Assembly: GCF_002754195.1 (NCBI RefSeq)
Contig: NZ_PEEU01000001.1
Coordinates: 5,270,001 to 5,334,000 of the forward strand
Reading direction: 5' to 3'
DNA length: 64,000 bases
Origin: Flavobacterium sp. 9
GTDB taxonomy: Bacteria > Bacteroidota > Bacteroidia > Flavobacteriales > Flavobacteriaceae
The position numbers were made by a program, and so were the translations under genes. Positions 25,227-31,921 of this stretch are shown piece by piece. The stretch's first letter is position 1; the number at the start of each line of letters is the position of its first letter. The notes beneath the pieces were generated by a model that was given only the letters and a program-made list of their open reading frames with translations, had not been told where the DNA came from and made no database searches.

Positions 25227-25247
25227 ACTCTAAGTTTAAATTACATG

Positions 25248-25255
25248 CAAATATA
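25248..25255 (-). promoter_or_regulatory. Putative -7 box of the adenosine deaminase gene
   Basis: TATATTTG on the minus strand, 21 bp before the start at 25226. Confidence 0.45.
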
Positions 25256-25301
25256 CAAGTTTCTGCGGAGATTTTAAAATTCAATTTTTTGATGTTGAGA
25301 T

Positions 25302-25421
25302 TTAACCGCAAAGAACGCAAGTTTTTTTATCTGCCAGGCTTAATACAAACGCAAAGTTCGCAAAGCTTTGTATAAAAAACTTTGCGAACTTCGCGTAATT
25401 CTTTGCGCGCTTTGCGGTTAA
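25302..25421. repeat. Dispersed 'TTAACCGCAAAG' palindromic repeat
   Basis: Outer arms TTAACCGCAAAGA... and ...CTTTGCGGTTAA, and inner arms AAAGTTCGCAAAGCTTTGTA and AAACTTTGCGAACTT, all inverted. It would give a long two-tier hairpin. It fills most of the spacer between the GNAT gene and the adenosine deaminase gene. Confidence 0.7.
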
Positions 25422-25432
25422 AAAAAACTTAG

Positions 25433-25448
25433 TCCCGAAGCTTCGGGA
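25433..25448. repeat. Palindrome TCCCGAAGCTTCGGGA
   Basis: Perfect 16-bp palindrome directly after the previous repeat. It is one of four related TCCCGA...TCGGGA palindromes in the window (6766, 6897, 25433, 28643). Confidence 0.7.
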
Positions 25449-25471
25449 TAGCAACTCAGAACCTTAGTAGC

Positions 25472-25756
25472 TTAAGAAAAAAGCACATCTCGAATTTCCT
25501 CTGTTTTATCAAAAACGCTTTTTGTAAAAGGGCAAAGCGGAATAATTTTTACATTGTTGGCTCTGGCGTAATCTACGGCTGCCATAACCAGTTTTTTGCC
25601 AACACCTTTTCCGTTAAAATCAGGACTTACTTCGGTGTGGTCGATGATAAATTTTGAATCTCCAGCCCAAGTATATGTCATTTTTCCTGCTTCTTTTCCG
25701 TCTTCGATGGCTTCAAAATAGCCTCTTCTTGTATCGTTTGTTTGTTGAATTTCCAT
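25472..25756 (-). CDS. GNAT family N-acetyltransferase (short, YidJ/COG2388-like)
   Basis: 94 residues, the short one-domain GNAT form. It reads GYFEAIEDGKEAGKMTYTW, then IIDHTEVSPDFNGKGVGKKLVMAAVDYARANN with the acetyl-CoA loop GKGVGK, and ends IIPLCPFTKSVFDKTEE, all typical of COG2388 (human GTLF-like and bacterial YidJ proteins). The acceptor is unknown. It starts 6 bp after the OsmC stop and is the last gene of the pirin-OsmC-GNAT run, suggesting a role in handling reactive small molecules. Confidence 0.9.
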   Translation of the reverse strand: MEIQQTNDTRRGYFEAIEDGKEAGKMTYTWAGDSKFIIDHTEVSPDFNGKGVGKKLVMAAVDYARANNVKIIPLCPFTKSVFDKTEEIRDVLFS

Positions 25757-25762
25757 GAATAA

Positions 25763-26158
25763 TTATATTAATGTAGTTTTAATTTCGATTGAATGTGTAA
25801 GTGTTTTATGAATTGGACAACTGTTTGCAATGGTTTCTAATCGTTGTCTTTGTGTTTCGTCGACTTCACCAATTACTTCGATTTTTCGGGTAAATACGGA
25901 TACACTTCGCTCAGAATCTCTTTCAAAGTCAATTTTTACATTTATTTCTGATACGTCCCATTGTTTGCGATTGATGTACATTCTCAACGTAATTACGGTG
26001 CAAGAAGCCAATGATGCTGCTAGAAGTTCGGTTGGGTTTAAACCTAGATTTTTGCCTCCTAATTCCTGAGGTTCATCGGAGATTAAAACATTTTCACTTG
26101 CTGATGTTATTTCCGTTCGATACAAACGAGTATCTATTTTTGCTGATATCGTATCCAT
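25763..26158 (-). CDS. OsmC/Ohr family peroxiredoxin-like protein
   Basis: 131 residues. The two redox cysteines of OsmC are seen in SLASCTVITLRMY and ANSCPIHKTL. Other landmarks are GGKNLGLNPTELLAASLASC and KIDFERDSERSVSVFTRKIEV. OsmC-type enzymes reduce organic hydroperoxides with dithiols. This one belongs to the general OsmC group (YhfA-like) rather than Ohr proper. It lies 2 bp after the pirin stop and 6 bp before the GNAT gene, so the three are almost certainly one transcript. Confidence 0.9.
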   Translation of the reverse strand: MDTISAKIDTRLYRTEITSASENVLISDEPQELGGKNLGLNPTELLAASLASCTVITLRMYINRKQWDVSEINVKIDFERDSERSVSVFTRKIEVIGEVDETQRQRLETIANSCPIHKTLTHSIEIKTTLI

Positions 26159-26160
26159 AT

Positions 26161-27042
26161 TTATTTAATTCTGGGTTGAGGTAAAGGCACAAATTCAGTT
26201 TCGCCCGGAACTTTTGGGAAAGTTTGTTCGGTCCAGTCTTTTTTAGCTTTTTCGAGTAGTTCTTTGTCTGAGGAAACGAAATTCCAAAAGATAAAATGTT
26301 CTTCCGGAAACGGAGTTCCTCCAAAGATATAAACGGTAGAATTTTCGGCTAATTCAAATTCACACAAAGTACTGTCATTTGTAATAAGAATCTGTTTTGG
26401 ATCGTAAACGTGTTCGCCGCTTTTAATGCTTCCTTCAAGAATATACAAACCGCTTTCGCTAAATAAGTCTTTACCAATATTGATCTTTTTAGCTTCGGTA
26501 CTTTTTATTTCTATAAAATATAACGGACTATAAACTGGAACCGGTGATTTTTTTCCGAATGCTTCTCCAGCAATTAATTTATATGAAACTCCATCTTCTT
26601 CCCAAGACGGAATATCATCTGCTTCGACATGAGCAAAATTCGGATCCATTTGTTCGAGTTCTTTCGGTAACGCAACCCAAATTTGCAATCCGTGAAGCAT
26701 TTTATCCGAATGTCTTAAATATTCAGGCGTTCTTTCAGAATGTACGATTCCTTTTCCGGCAGTCATCCAGTTTACGGCGCCAGGTTTTATTTCTAATTCG
26801 GTTCCTAAACTATCGCGGTGCATGATGCTTCCTTCAAACAAAAAAGTCAGCGTCGAAAGTCCGATATGTGGATGTGGCGGAACATCCATATTCTCGTGAT
26901 CACTTAAATGTGCCGGTCCCATATGATCGATGAAAACAAAAGGTCCAACAGCTCTTTTTTCACGGAATGGCAATAAACGACCTACCATAAAATTGCCAAT
27001 GTTGGCAGCACGTTCTTCGATAATTAAACTAATATTTGACAT
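26161..27042 (-). CDS. Pirin family protein (quercetin-dioxygenase-like bicupin)
   Basis: 293 residues from the ATG at 27042 (MSNISLIIEERAANIGNFMVGRLLPF). A start at 27069 is possible but less likely. Pirin features are MDVPPHPHIGLSTLTFLFEGSIMHRDSLG with metal-binding histidines, PGAVNWMTAGKGIVHSER with another His and Glu, and the C-terminal cupin NIGKDLFSESGLYILEGS. Bacterial pirins often have quercetin 2,3-dioxygenase activity or act as redox sensors. It is the first gene of the operon with osmC-like and GNAT genes, and is preceded by a -7 box. Confidence 0.92.
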   Translation of the reverse strand: MSNISLIIEERAANIGNFMVGRLLPFREKRAVGPFVFIDHMGPAHLSDHENMDVPPHPHIGLSTLTFLFEGSIMHRDSLGTELEIKPGAVNWMTAGKGIVHSERTPEYLRHSDKMLHGLQIWVALPKELEQMDPNFAHVEADDIPSWEEDGVSYKLIAGEAFGKKSPVPVYSPLYFIEIKSTEAKKINIGKDLFSESGLYILEGSIKSGEHVYDPKQILITNDSTLCEFELAENSTVYIFGGTPFPEEHFIFWNFVSSDKELLEKAKKDWTEQTFPKVPGETEFVPLPQPRIK

Positions 27043-27066
27043 GGTTATTTTGATTTGATTTGAAAA

Positions 27067-27074
27067 CAAAATTA
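27067..27074 (-). promoter_or_regulatory. Putative -7 box of the pirin-OsmC-GNAT operon
   Basis: TAATTTTG on the minus strand, 24 bp before the start at 27042. Confidence 0.45.
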
Positions 27075-27188
27075 CAGTTGTGATAGAAAACTGTAACTTA
27101 ATTTAGATTAAGAAAACTTATTTTTAGTATTATTTATAAAAGTAAGGAAAATGTGGAATAATTCAAATTCATTTATTTGATGCAGTTC

Positions 27189-27294
27189 TGTTTGTCATTT
27201 CGAGGAACGAGAAATCTTAGCAAGTAACTCCGTAACGAAAATCTAATCTTTGTCGAGCTTCTCGTGGAGATTTCTCCTTCGTCGAAATGACAAA
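27189..27294. repeat. Long palindromic dispersed repeat (TCATTTCGACGAAGGAGAAATC type), copy 2
   Basis: Left end TTTGTCATTTCGAGGAACGAGAAATC and right end GATTTCTCCTTCGTCGAAATGACAAA (each shown in two parts in practice) are inverted copies. The right 25 bases equal those of copy 1 at 21361-21390. The centre differs and contains AGCAAGTAACTCCG. Confidence 0.7.
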
Positions 27295-27302
27295 AATGCG
27301 AG

Positions 27303-27358
27303 CAAAATCCGTGTAAATCTGCGTTTTCGCGATAGCGAATCAGCGTTATCCGCGTGCA
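27303..27358. repeat. Dispersed 'AATCTGCG' repeat
   Basis: AAATCCGTGTAAATCTGCG, a small palindrome, then CAGCGTTATCCGCGTGC; it belongs with the copy at 23660. Confidence 0.45.
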
Positions 27359-27394
27359 ATAAAAGCACAATGACAAAACTGTGAGAATTGGTAT

Positions 27395-28495
27395 TTAATC
27401 AATAAGTTCAAATTCCAAAACTTCACTTTCAGTTCCGTTAATAATAATCGACAATTTATGTATTCCGGTATGGAAAACACGCGTTGTAATTAGTTTGAAA
27501 GATTGATTTCGATCAACTTTAATTAATTGATTTGGCTGATAAATTTTCTCGCTGATTTTGAAGACTTTTTTAGCCAAATGTCCTTTTGATTTTTTGTAAT
27601 GAACGGCGTATTCTAAACGAACGGTTTTGGCTTCTTCATTTTTATTATTTAAGTGAAATTGAAATTGCAGATAATCTCCAATTTTCACGATTGGTGTTTT
27701 AATTTCGAAAGAAGAAAGTTCAATATTAGTACTTTCTAAACCATAATGACTTAGAACTTCCGGATGTCCTTGTTTTAATAAAGTTCGGCAACCATGTTTA
27801 ATAATTCCGTCGGTTTCTTTACTGAAACCTTTCCATTTGCTGGCTATTTCAAGTACAATTTGCGGATTATCTTTTGCGATATCATTTAAGTTATTGGCAA
27901 CGCTTCGGCGAACATATTCGGAAGGATCATTTTTCAGGTTTTCTAAAATGGGAAGTATAGAAGTTGGATCTTTCTTTAAATACGGAATTGCCATTGCCCA
28001 CGGTAATCTCGGGCGGCTTCCTTCGCTTGATAATCTACGAACGTGATGATTTTCATGTAGCGACCATTTGATCATTTCGTCAATCATTTCTTGTTTGTAT
28101 TTTAAAACAAAAGGACGAACGGCAAATTCGCAGCTTATAAATTGAGTTATGGAAACAAAGGCTTTCGCCGAAGTTTTGAAATCGTCTAAACCGTACATTT
28201 CGATATAATCGGCAAAAAATATGAAAGCGAGATTTCCGTCTGTAAAATTATTTTTCTTGAGATTATTAATGATTTTATCAATCAAAGCGACGGCTTCGGG
28301 AAAATTTTGAGGCATAAACTGATGCAAAACAACAGTGGTATGTTTCATGCGATCTTTCCATTCTTTTTGAGCAAAATCGCCTTCATAAATGGTTTCGATA
28401 AATTTTTGTTTGTCGAATTTTGGATGCACTTCGGCAACAGCCTGACCAAATTTTTCGTAAAATGTAACCGAGTAAATATCTTTAATTAATCCCAT
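27395..28495 (-). CDS. AlkC-like DNA glycosylase (DNA alkylation repair, HEAT-like repeats) with C-terminal Ig-like domain
   Basis: 366 residues. The first 250 or so are an array of helical HEAT-like repeats of the AlkC/AlkD superfamily (NLAFIFFADYIEMYGLDDF, WSLHENHHVRRLSSEGSRPR, LENLKNDPSEYVRRSVANNL, DGIIKHGCRTLLKQG). The RRLSSEGSRPRLPWA segment is typical of AlkC-type proteins. From about residue 262 a beta-rich region (PIVKIGDYLQFQFHLNNKNEE, ... SEVLEFELID) looks like the Ig-like domain some AlkC members carry, which helps DNA binding. It would excise N3- and N7-alkylated bases without base flipping. It is cytoplasmic and monocistronic. Confidence 0.88.
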   Translation of the reverse strand: MGLIKDIYSVTFYEKFGQAVAEVHPKFDKQKFIETIYEGDFAQKEWKDRMKHTTVVLHQFMPQNFPEAVALIDKIINNLKKNNFTDGNLAFIFFADYIEMYGLDDFKTSAKAFVSITQFISCEFAVRPFVLKYKQEMIDEMIKWSLHENHHVRRLSSEGSRPRLPWAMAIPYLKKDPTSILPILENLKNDPSEYVRRSVANNLNDIAKDNPQIVLEIASKWKGFSKETDGIIKHGCRTLLKQGHPEVLSHYGLESTNIELSSFEIKTPIVKIGDYLQFQFHLNNKNEEAKTVRLEYAVHYKKSKGHLAKKVFKISEKIYQPNQLIKVDRNQSFKLITTRVFHTGIHKLSIIINGTESEVLEFELID

Positions 28496-28515
28496 GATTT
28501 TGTTTGAATGAACTT

Positions 28516-28523
28516 CAAAGATA
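28516..28523 (-). promoter_or_regulatory. Putative -7 box of the AlkC-like gene
   Basis: TATCTTTG on the minus strand, 20 bp before the start at 28495. Confidence 0.45.
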
Positions 28524-28642
28524 TTTAATGTTTCTGAATAAAATGGAGAGATTTAAAATGAAATTTTAACGCATAGATACATAGAATATAAAGGATAAAT
28601 TGTAGATGGTTTTAAAAAATCAAGATTTTATCGCATAGATAT

Positions 28643-28658
28643 TCCCGAAGCATCGGGA
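28643..28658. repeat. Palindrome TCCCGAAGCATCGGGA
   Basis: Near-perfect 16-bp palindrome of the same type as those at 6897 and 25433. Confidence 0.65.
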
Positions 28659-28845
28659 TGAATTTGAATTGATTGAAACGCCTTATATATACAATCAAAA
28701 ACTATGTTTCTGTGTGTTAGGGAATTTTAATACTTTTCTTCCAAATATTTTCAGATATTTTGATGTTTATAAATTTTTGGCAGTCGTTTAACTTTCAAAT
28801 GCCCAAAATATGTCCTACTTTAGCATCTTATAAAATTTAAGAAAA

Positions 28846-29703
28846 ATGATTAGCGAAGTACAATTTCAAACAGAATTAGAACTATTGATTAGTAATGCAA
28901 TTCGCGAAGATGTAGGCACGGGAGATTATAGTTCATTGGCGTGTATTCCGGAAACGGCACACGGACAAGCTAAATTATTGGTGAAAGATCAGGGAGTTAT
29001 TGCTGGTGTTGCACTGGCAAAAAAGATTTTTGAATTTGTAGATCCAAAGTTAAAAATCAAGACTTTTATTGAAGATGGAACGCATGTAGAATATGGTGAT
29101 GTGGTTTTTGAAGTTTCGGGAAGTTCTCAGTCTATTTTAAAGTCTGAAAGAGTGGTTTTGAATACGATGCAACGTATGTCTGCAATTGCAACAAAAACAG
29201 CTCAATATGTACAGCTTTTAGACGGAACAGGAGCTAAAATATTAGATACTCGCAAAACAACTCCAAATTTCAGAGCTGCTGAAAAATGGGCTGTAAAAAT
29301 AGGAGGTGGAGAAAATCACCGTTTTGCACTTTATGATATGGTGATGCTTAAGGATAATCATATTGATTTTGCAGGCGGAATTACGCTTGCAATTAAGAAA
29401 ACTAAAGAGTATTTGACAGCAAATAATCTGGATTTGAAGATTATTGTTGAGGCAAGAAATCTGGATGAAATTCGCGAGATTCTTTTAAGTGACGGCGTTC
29501 ACAGAATTTTGATCGACAACTTTAATTATGAAGATACTAAAACTGCTGTTGCGTTGATTGGTAAAAAATGCCAAACTGAATCTTCTGGAAATATCAACGA
29601 AAAAACGATTCGTGAATATGCTTTATGTGGCGTAAATTATATTTCATCCGGAGCATTGACGCATTCAGTTTACAACATGGATTTGAGTCTAAAAGCTTTT
29701 TAA
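28846..29703 (+). CDS. nadC: Nicotinate-nucleotide pyrophosphorylase (carboxylating)
   Basis: 285 residues. It converts quinolinate and PRPP to nicotinate mononucleotide in de novo NAD synthesis. Motifs are complete: IREDVGTGDYSSLACIP, VLNTMQRMSAIATKTAQYV, ILDTRKTTPNFRAAEKWAV (substrate-binding Arg and Lys), IGGGENHRFALYDMVMLKDNHI and IIVEARNLDE, with C-terminal IDNFNYED and SSGNINEKTIREYALCGVNYISSGALTHS. The length is standard. It opens a plus-strand run that continues with the YihY gene 70 bp later. Confidence 0.97.
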   Translation: MISEVQFQTELELLISNAIREDVGTGDYSSLACIPETAHGQAKLLVKDQGVIAGVALAKKIFEFVDPKLKIKTFIEDGTHVEYGDVVFEVSGSSQSILKSERVVLNTMQRMSAIATKTAQYVQLLDGTGAKILDTRKTTPNFRAAEKWAVKIGGGENHRFALYDMVMLKDNHIDFAGGITLAIKKTKEYLTANNLDLKIIVEARNLDEIREILLSDGVHRILIDNFNYEDTKTAVALIGKKCQTESSGNINEKTIREYALCGVNYISSGALTHSVYNMDLSLKAF

Positions 29704-29773
29704 ATTAATTGTGAATTGAAAGTTATGAGTTTGTAAATCTAAAATCTGAACTCAAAAATCTAAAATTATAAAT

Positions 29774-30697
29774 ATGTCTCAAGAGATAGAAGACCGGATT
29801 GAAAGAATTCCTATAGTACGTCATTTAGTCCGGTTTTTAAAAAGAATAAAACTGCCTTGGCTGGAAGGTTTTTCGTTGTACGATTTACTCGAAATGTATA
29901 CTATTGGTATCATTGACGGTGCATTTTCGTATCATGCGAGTGCGGTTTCTTTTAGCTTTTTTATGGCTTTGTTTCCTTTTGCGCTGTTTATTCTGAACTT
30001 AATTCCGTTTATTCCGATTGAAGGATTCCAACAGGATTTTTTGCAATTTGTGCAGCAGGGAGTTCCGCCAAATACTTACGACGCAATCAGTAAAATTATT
30101 AGTGATATTTTAAATAATAGTCATTCGGGATTGTTGTCTTCTGGATTTTTGCTTTCTATTTTTTTGATGGCAAATGGTATTAACGGAATTCTAAGTGGTT
30201 TTGAATCTTCGAAACACGTTTTTGACAAACGAGGTTGGTTTAGTCAATATTTAGTAGCGCTTGCAATATCGCTTGTTATGACAATTATATTGTTTATAAC
30301 GGTGGCAACAATTGTCGTTTTTGAGGTATTTATTCAAAAAACCATCATTCAGGATGTGTTGAGTGATCGAATTCCGCTGATTATTTTGGGACGATATTTG
30401 TTTGTTGTTTTGATGATTTTGATAACATCTTCAATATTATTACGTTATGGTACTAAGCAGTATAATAAAGTGCCTTTTATAAGCATTGGATCTGTTTTTA
30501 CAACCATCTTAATTGTTATATCTTCGTTCTTTTTTGGGATTTGGGTTATAAAATTCTCAAAATACAACGAACTTTATGGCTCAATTGGTACATTATTGAT
30601 TCTAATGTTTTATATTTGGATAAACTGTATGATTCTGCTTTTGGGATTTGAATTGAATGCCTCTATCAGAAAATTAAAACAAAAAAAAAATAAATAA
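29774..30697 (+). CDS. YihY/virulence factor BrkB family membrane protein
   Basis: 307 residues with six hydrophobic segments after a cytoplasmic N-terminus. BrkB-family landmarks are AFSYHASAVSFSFFMALFPFALF, the GINGILSGFE stretch, a conserved YGTKQYNKVPF loop, GSVFTTILIVISSFFFGIWV and YGSIGTLLILMFYIWINCMILLLGFELNA near the end. The family was once wrongly called ribonuclease BN. It is an inner-membrane protein of unclear function. It is followed 1 bp later by the DUF2147 gene. Confidence 0.93.
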   Translation: MSQEIEDRIERIPIVRHLVRFLKRIKLPWLEGFSLYDLLEMYTIGIIDGAFSYHASAVSFSFFMALFPFALFILNLIPFIPIEGFQQDFLQFVQQGVPPNTYDAISKIISDILNNSHSGLLSSGFLLSIFLMANGINGILSGFESSKHVFDKRGWFSQYLVALAISLVMTIILFITVATIVVFEVFIQKTIIQDVLSDRIPLIILGRYLFVVLMILITSSILLRYGTKQYNKVPFISIGSVFTTILIVISSFFFGIWVIKFSKYNELYGSIGTLLILMFYIWINCMILLLGFELNASIRKLKQKKNK

Positions 30698-30698
30698 T

Positions 30699-31130
30699 AT
30701 GAAAAATTGGATGTTAACAATTGGTGTTTTCTTTTTAACCTTAGGTACAATTCAAGCCCAAAGCGTTATTGGAAAATGGAAAACAATTGATGATGAAACA
30801 GGTGAAGCAAAATCAGTTGTAGAGATTTATGAGAAATCTGGAAAACTTTATGGTAAAATCGTAGAAATACTTCGTGCCGATCATAAAAAAGATGCTTGCG
30901 TTAAATGTGATGGTGCTGATAAAAACAAGCCAATTTTAGGGTTAGTAATTATTAACGGACTTAAAAAAGACGGTGACGAATATAGCGGAGGAACGATTTT
31001 AGATCCTACAAACGGTAAAAAATACAAATGTTATATTGCTTTAGAATCTGCAGATAAACTTAAACTGCGCGGTTATGTTGGGATTTCTATTATGGGAAGA
31101 ACACAATACTGGACAAGAGTGAAAAATTAA
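30699..31130 (+). CDS. DUF2147 domain exported protein
   Basis: 143 residues with signal peptide MKNWMLTIGVFFLTLGTIQAQ. The mature domain VIGKWKTIDDETGEAKSVVEIYEKSGKLYGKIVEI, then GLVIINGLKKDGDEYSGGTILDPTNGKKYKCYI and LKLRGYVGISIMGRTQYWTRV, matches DUF2147, a small beta-barrel (lipocalin-like) periplasmic domain of unknown role. Three cysteines occur (CVKC, CYI). It starts 1 bp after the YihY stop, so the two are co-transcribed, and ends 17 bp before the metallo-beta-lactamase start. Confidence 0.93.
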   Translation: MKNWMLTIGVFFLTLGTIQAQSVIGKWKTIDDETGEAKSVVEIYEKSGKLYGKIVEILRADHKKDACVKCDGADKNKPILGLVIINGLKKDGDEYSGGTILDPTNGKKYKCYIALESADKLKLRGYVGISIMGRTQYWTRVKN

Positions 31131-31147
31131 TTTTTTTGAAAATAAAA

Positions 31148-31894
31148 ATGCGAAAATTAGCATCGATAATTTTATTTCTGACAATACTAACCAATAGTTT
31201 TGCTCAGTCTAAGAATTCGCCATTACAAATAAGTCATCTTACAGGTGACTTTTATGTTTATAAGACGTTTCATGATTATAAAGGAACATTAATCTCTGCA
31301 AATGCCTTGTATCTGGTTACTAATAAGGGAGTTGTTTTGTTTGATGCGCCTTGGGATAAAACACAATTTCAGCCTTTATTAGATAGTATAAAAGTAAAAC
31401 ATCATAAGGAAGTTGTGATGTGTTTTGCGACGCATTCTCATGAAGACAGAGCAGGAGGTTTGGGATTTTATGGTAAAAAAGGAATCAAAACTTATACTAT
31501 AAAATTAACGGATCAGATTCTTGAAAAAAATAACGAACCAAGAGCTGAATTTGTGATTTCAAATGATACAACATTTACAGTTGGACAACATACTTTTGAA
31601 GTTTATTATCCTGGAAAAGGTCATGCGTCTGATAATATTGTAGTTTGGTTTAATAAAGAAAAAGTACTTTATGGCGGTTGTTTTGTCAAAAGTATCGAAG
31701 CAACAGACTTAGGATATTTAGGCGATTCTGATGTAAAAGAATGGGAGAAATCAATAGCAAAAGTGCAGTCGAAATTTAAAAATCCTAAATATATTATTAC
31801 GGGACACGATGATTATAAAGACCTAAATTCTTTAAAACATACACTGAAATTGGTTAAGGAATATAATACTGCAAAAACTTCAGATAAAAAATAA
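31148..31894 (+). CDS. Subclass B1 metallo-beta-lactamase
   Basis: 248 residues from the ATG at 31148 (MRKLASIILFLTILTNSFAQ, a signal peptide); a TTG at 31136 would add four residues. All B1 zinc ligands are present: HSHED (His96, His98, Asp100), KGHASDNIVVW (His159), LYGGCFVKS (Cys178) and ITGHDDYKD (His220), with the class-typical SANALYLVTNKGVVLFDAPWD start. The combination of Cys ligand and GGC-x-V/I-KS is diagnostic of B1 enzymes such as JOHN-1, IND and CGB. It would hydrolyse penicillins, cephalosporins and carbapenems in the periplasm. It is a chromosomal gene in an ordinary context, with no mobile element nearby, so it is intrinsic rather than acquired. Confidence 0.95.
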   Translation: MRKLASIILFLTILTNSFAQSKNSPLQISHLTGDFYVYKTFHDYKGTLISANALYLVTNKGVVLFDAPWDKTQFQPLLDSIKVKHHKEVVMCFATHSHEDRAGGLGFYGKKGIKTYTIKLTDQILEKNNEPRAEFVISNDTTFTVGQHTFEVYYPGKGHASDNIVVWFNKEKVLYGGCFVKSIEATDLGYLGDSDVKEWEKSIAKVQSKFKNPKYIITGHDDYKDLNSLKHTLKLVKEYNTAKTSDKK

Positions 31895-31921
31895 TCTTTC
31901 AAATCTTATACTATCATTTCC

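Larger units (their letters stand above)
27043..27394. other. Gene-free stretch between pirin and AlkC-like genes
   Basis: About 350 bases. It holds the pirin promoter (-7 box at 27067-27074), a long palindromic repeat (27189-27294) and an AATCTGCG-type repeat (27303-27358) with a small palindrome TTCGCGATAGCGAA. No coding potential is seen. Confidence 0.75.
28496..28845. other. Divergent spacer between AlkC-like gene and nadC
   Basis: 350 bases with the AlkC-like -7 box at 28516-28523, a TCCCGAAGCATCGGGA palindrome at 28643-28658 within TTTTATCGCATAGAT-type repeats (two copies near 28566 and 28627), and AT-rich sequence before nadC. A weak TACTTTAG box lies about 30 bp before nadC. No gene seen. 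Confidence 0.65.
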
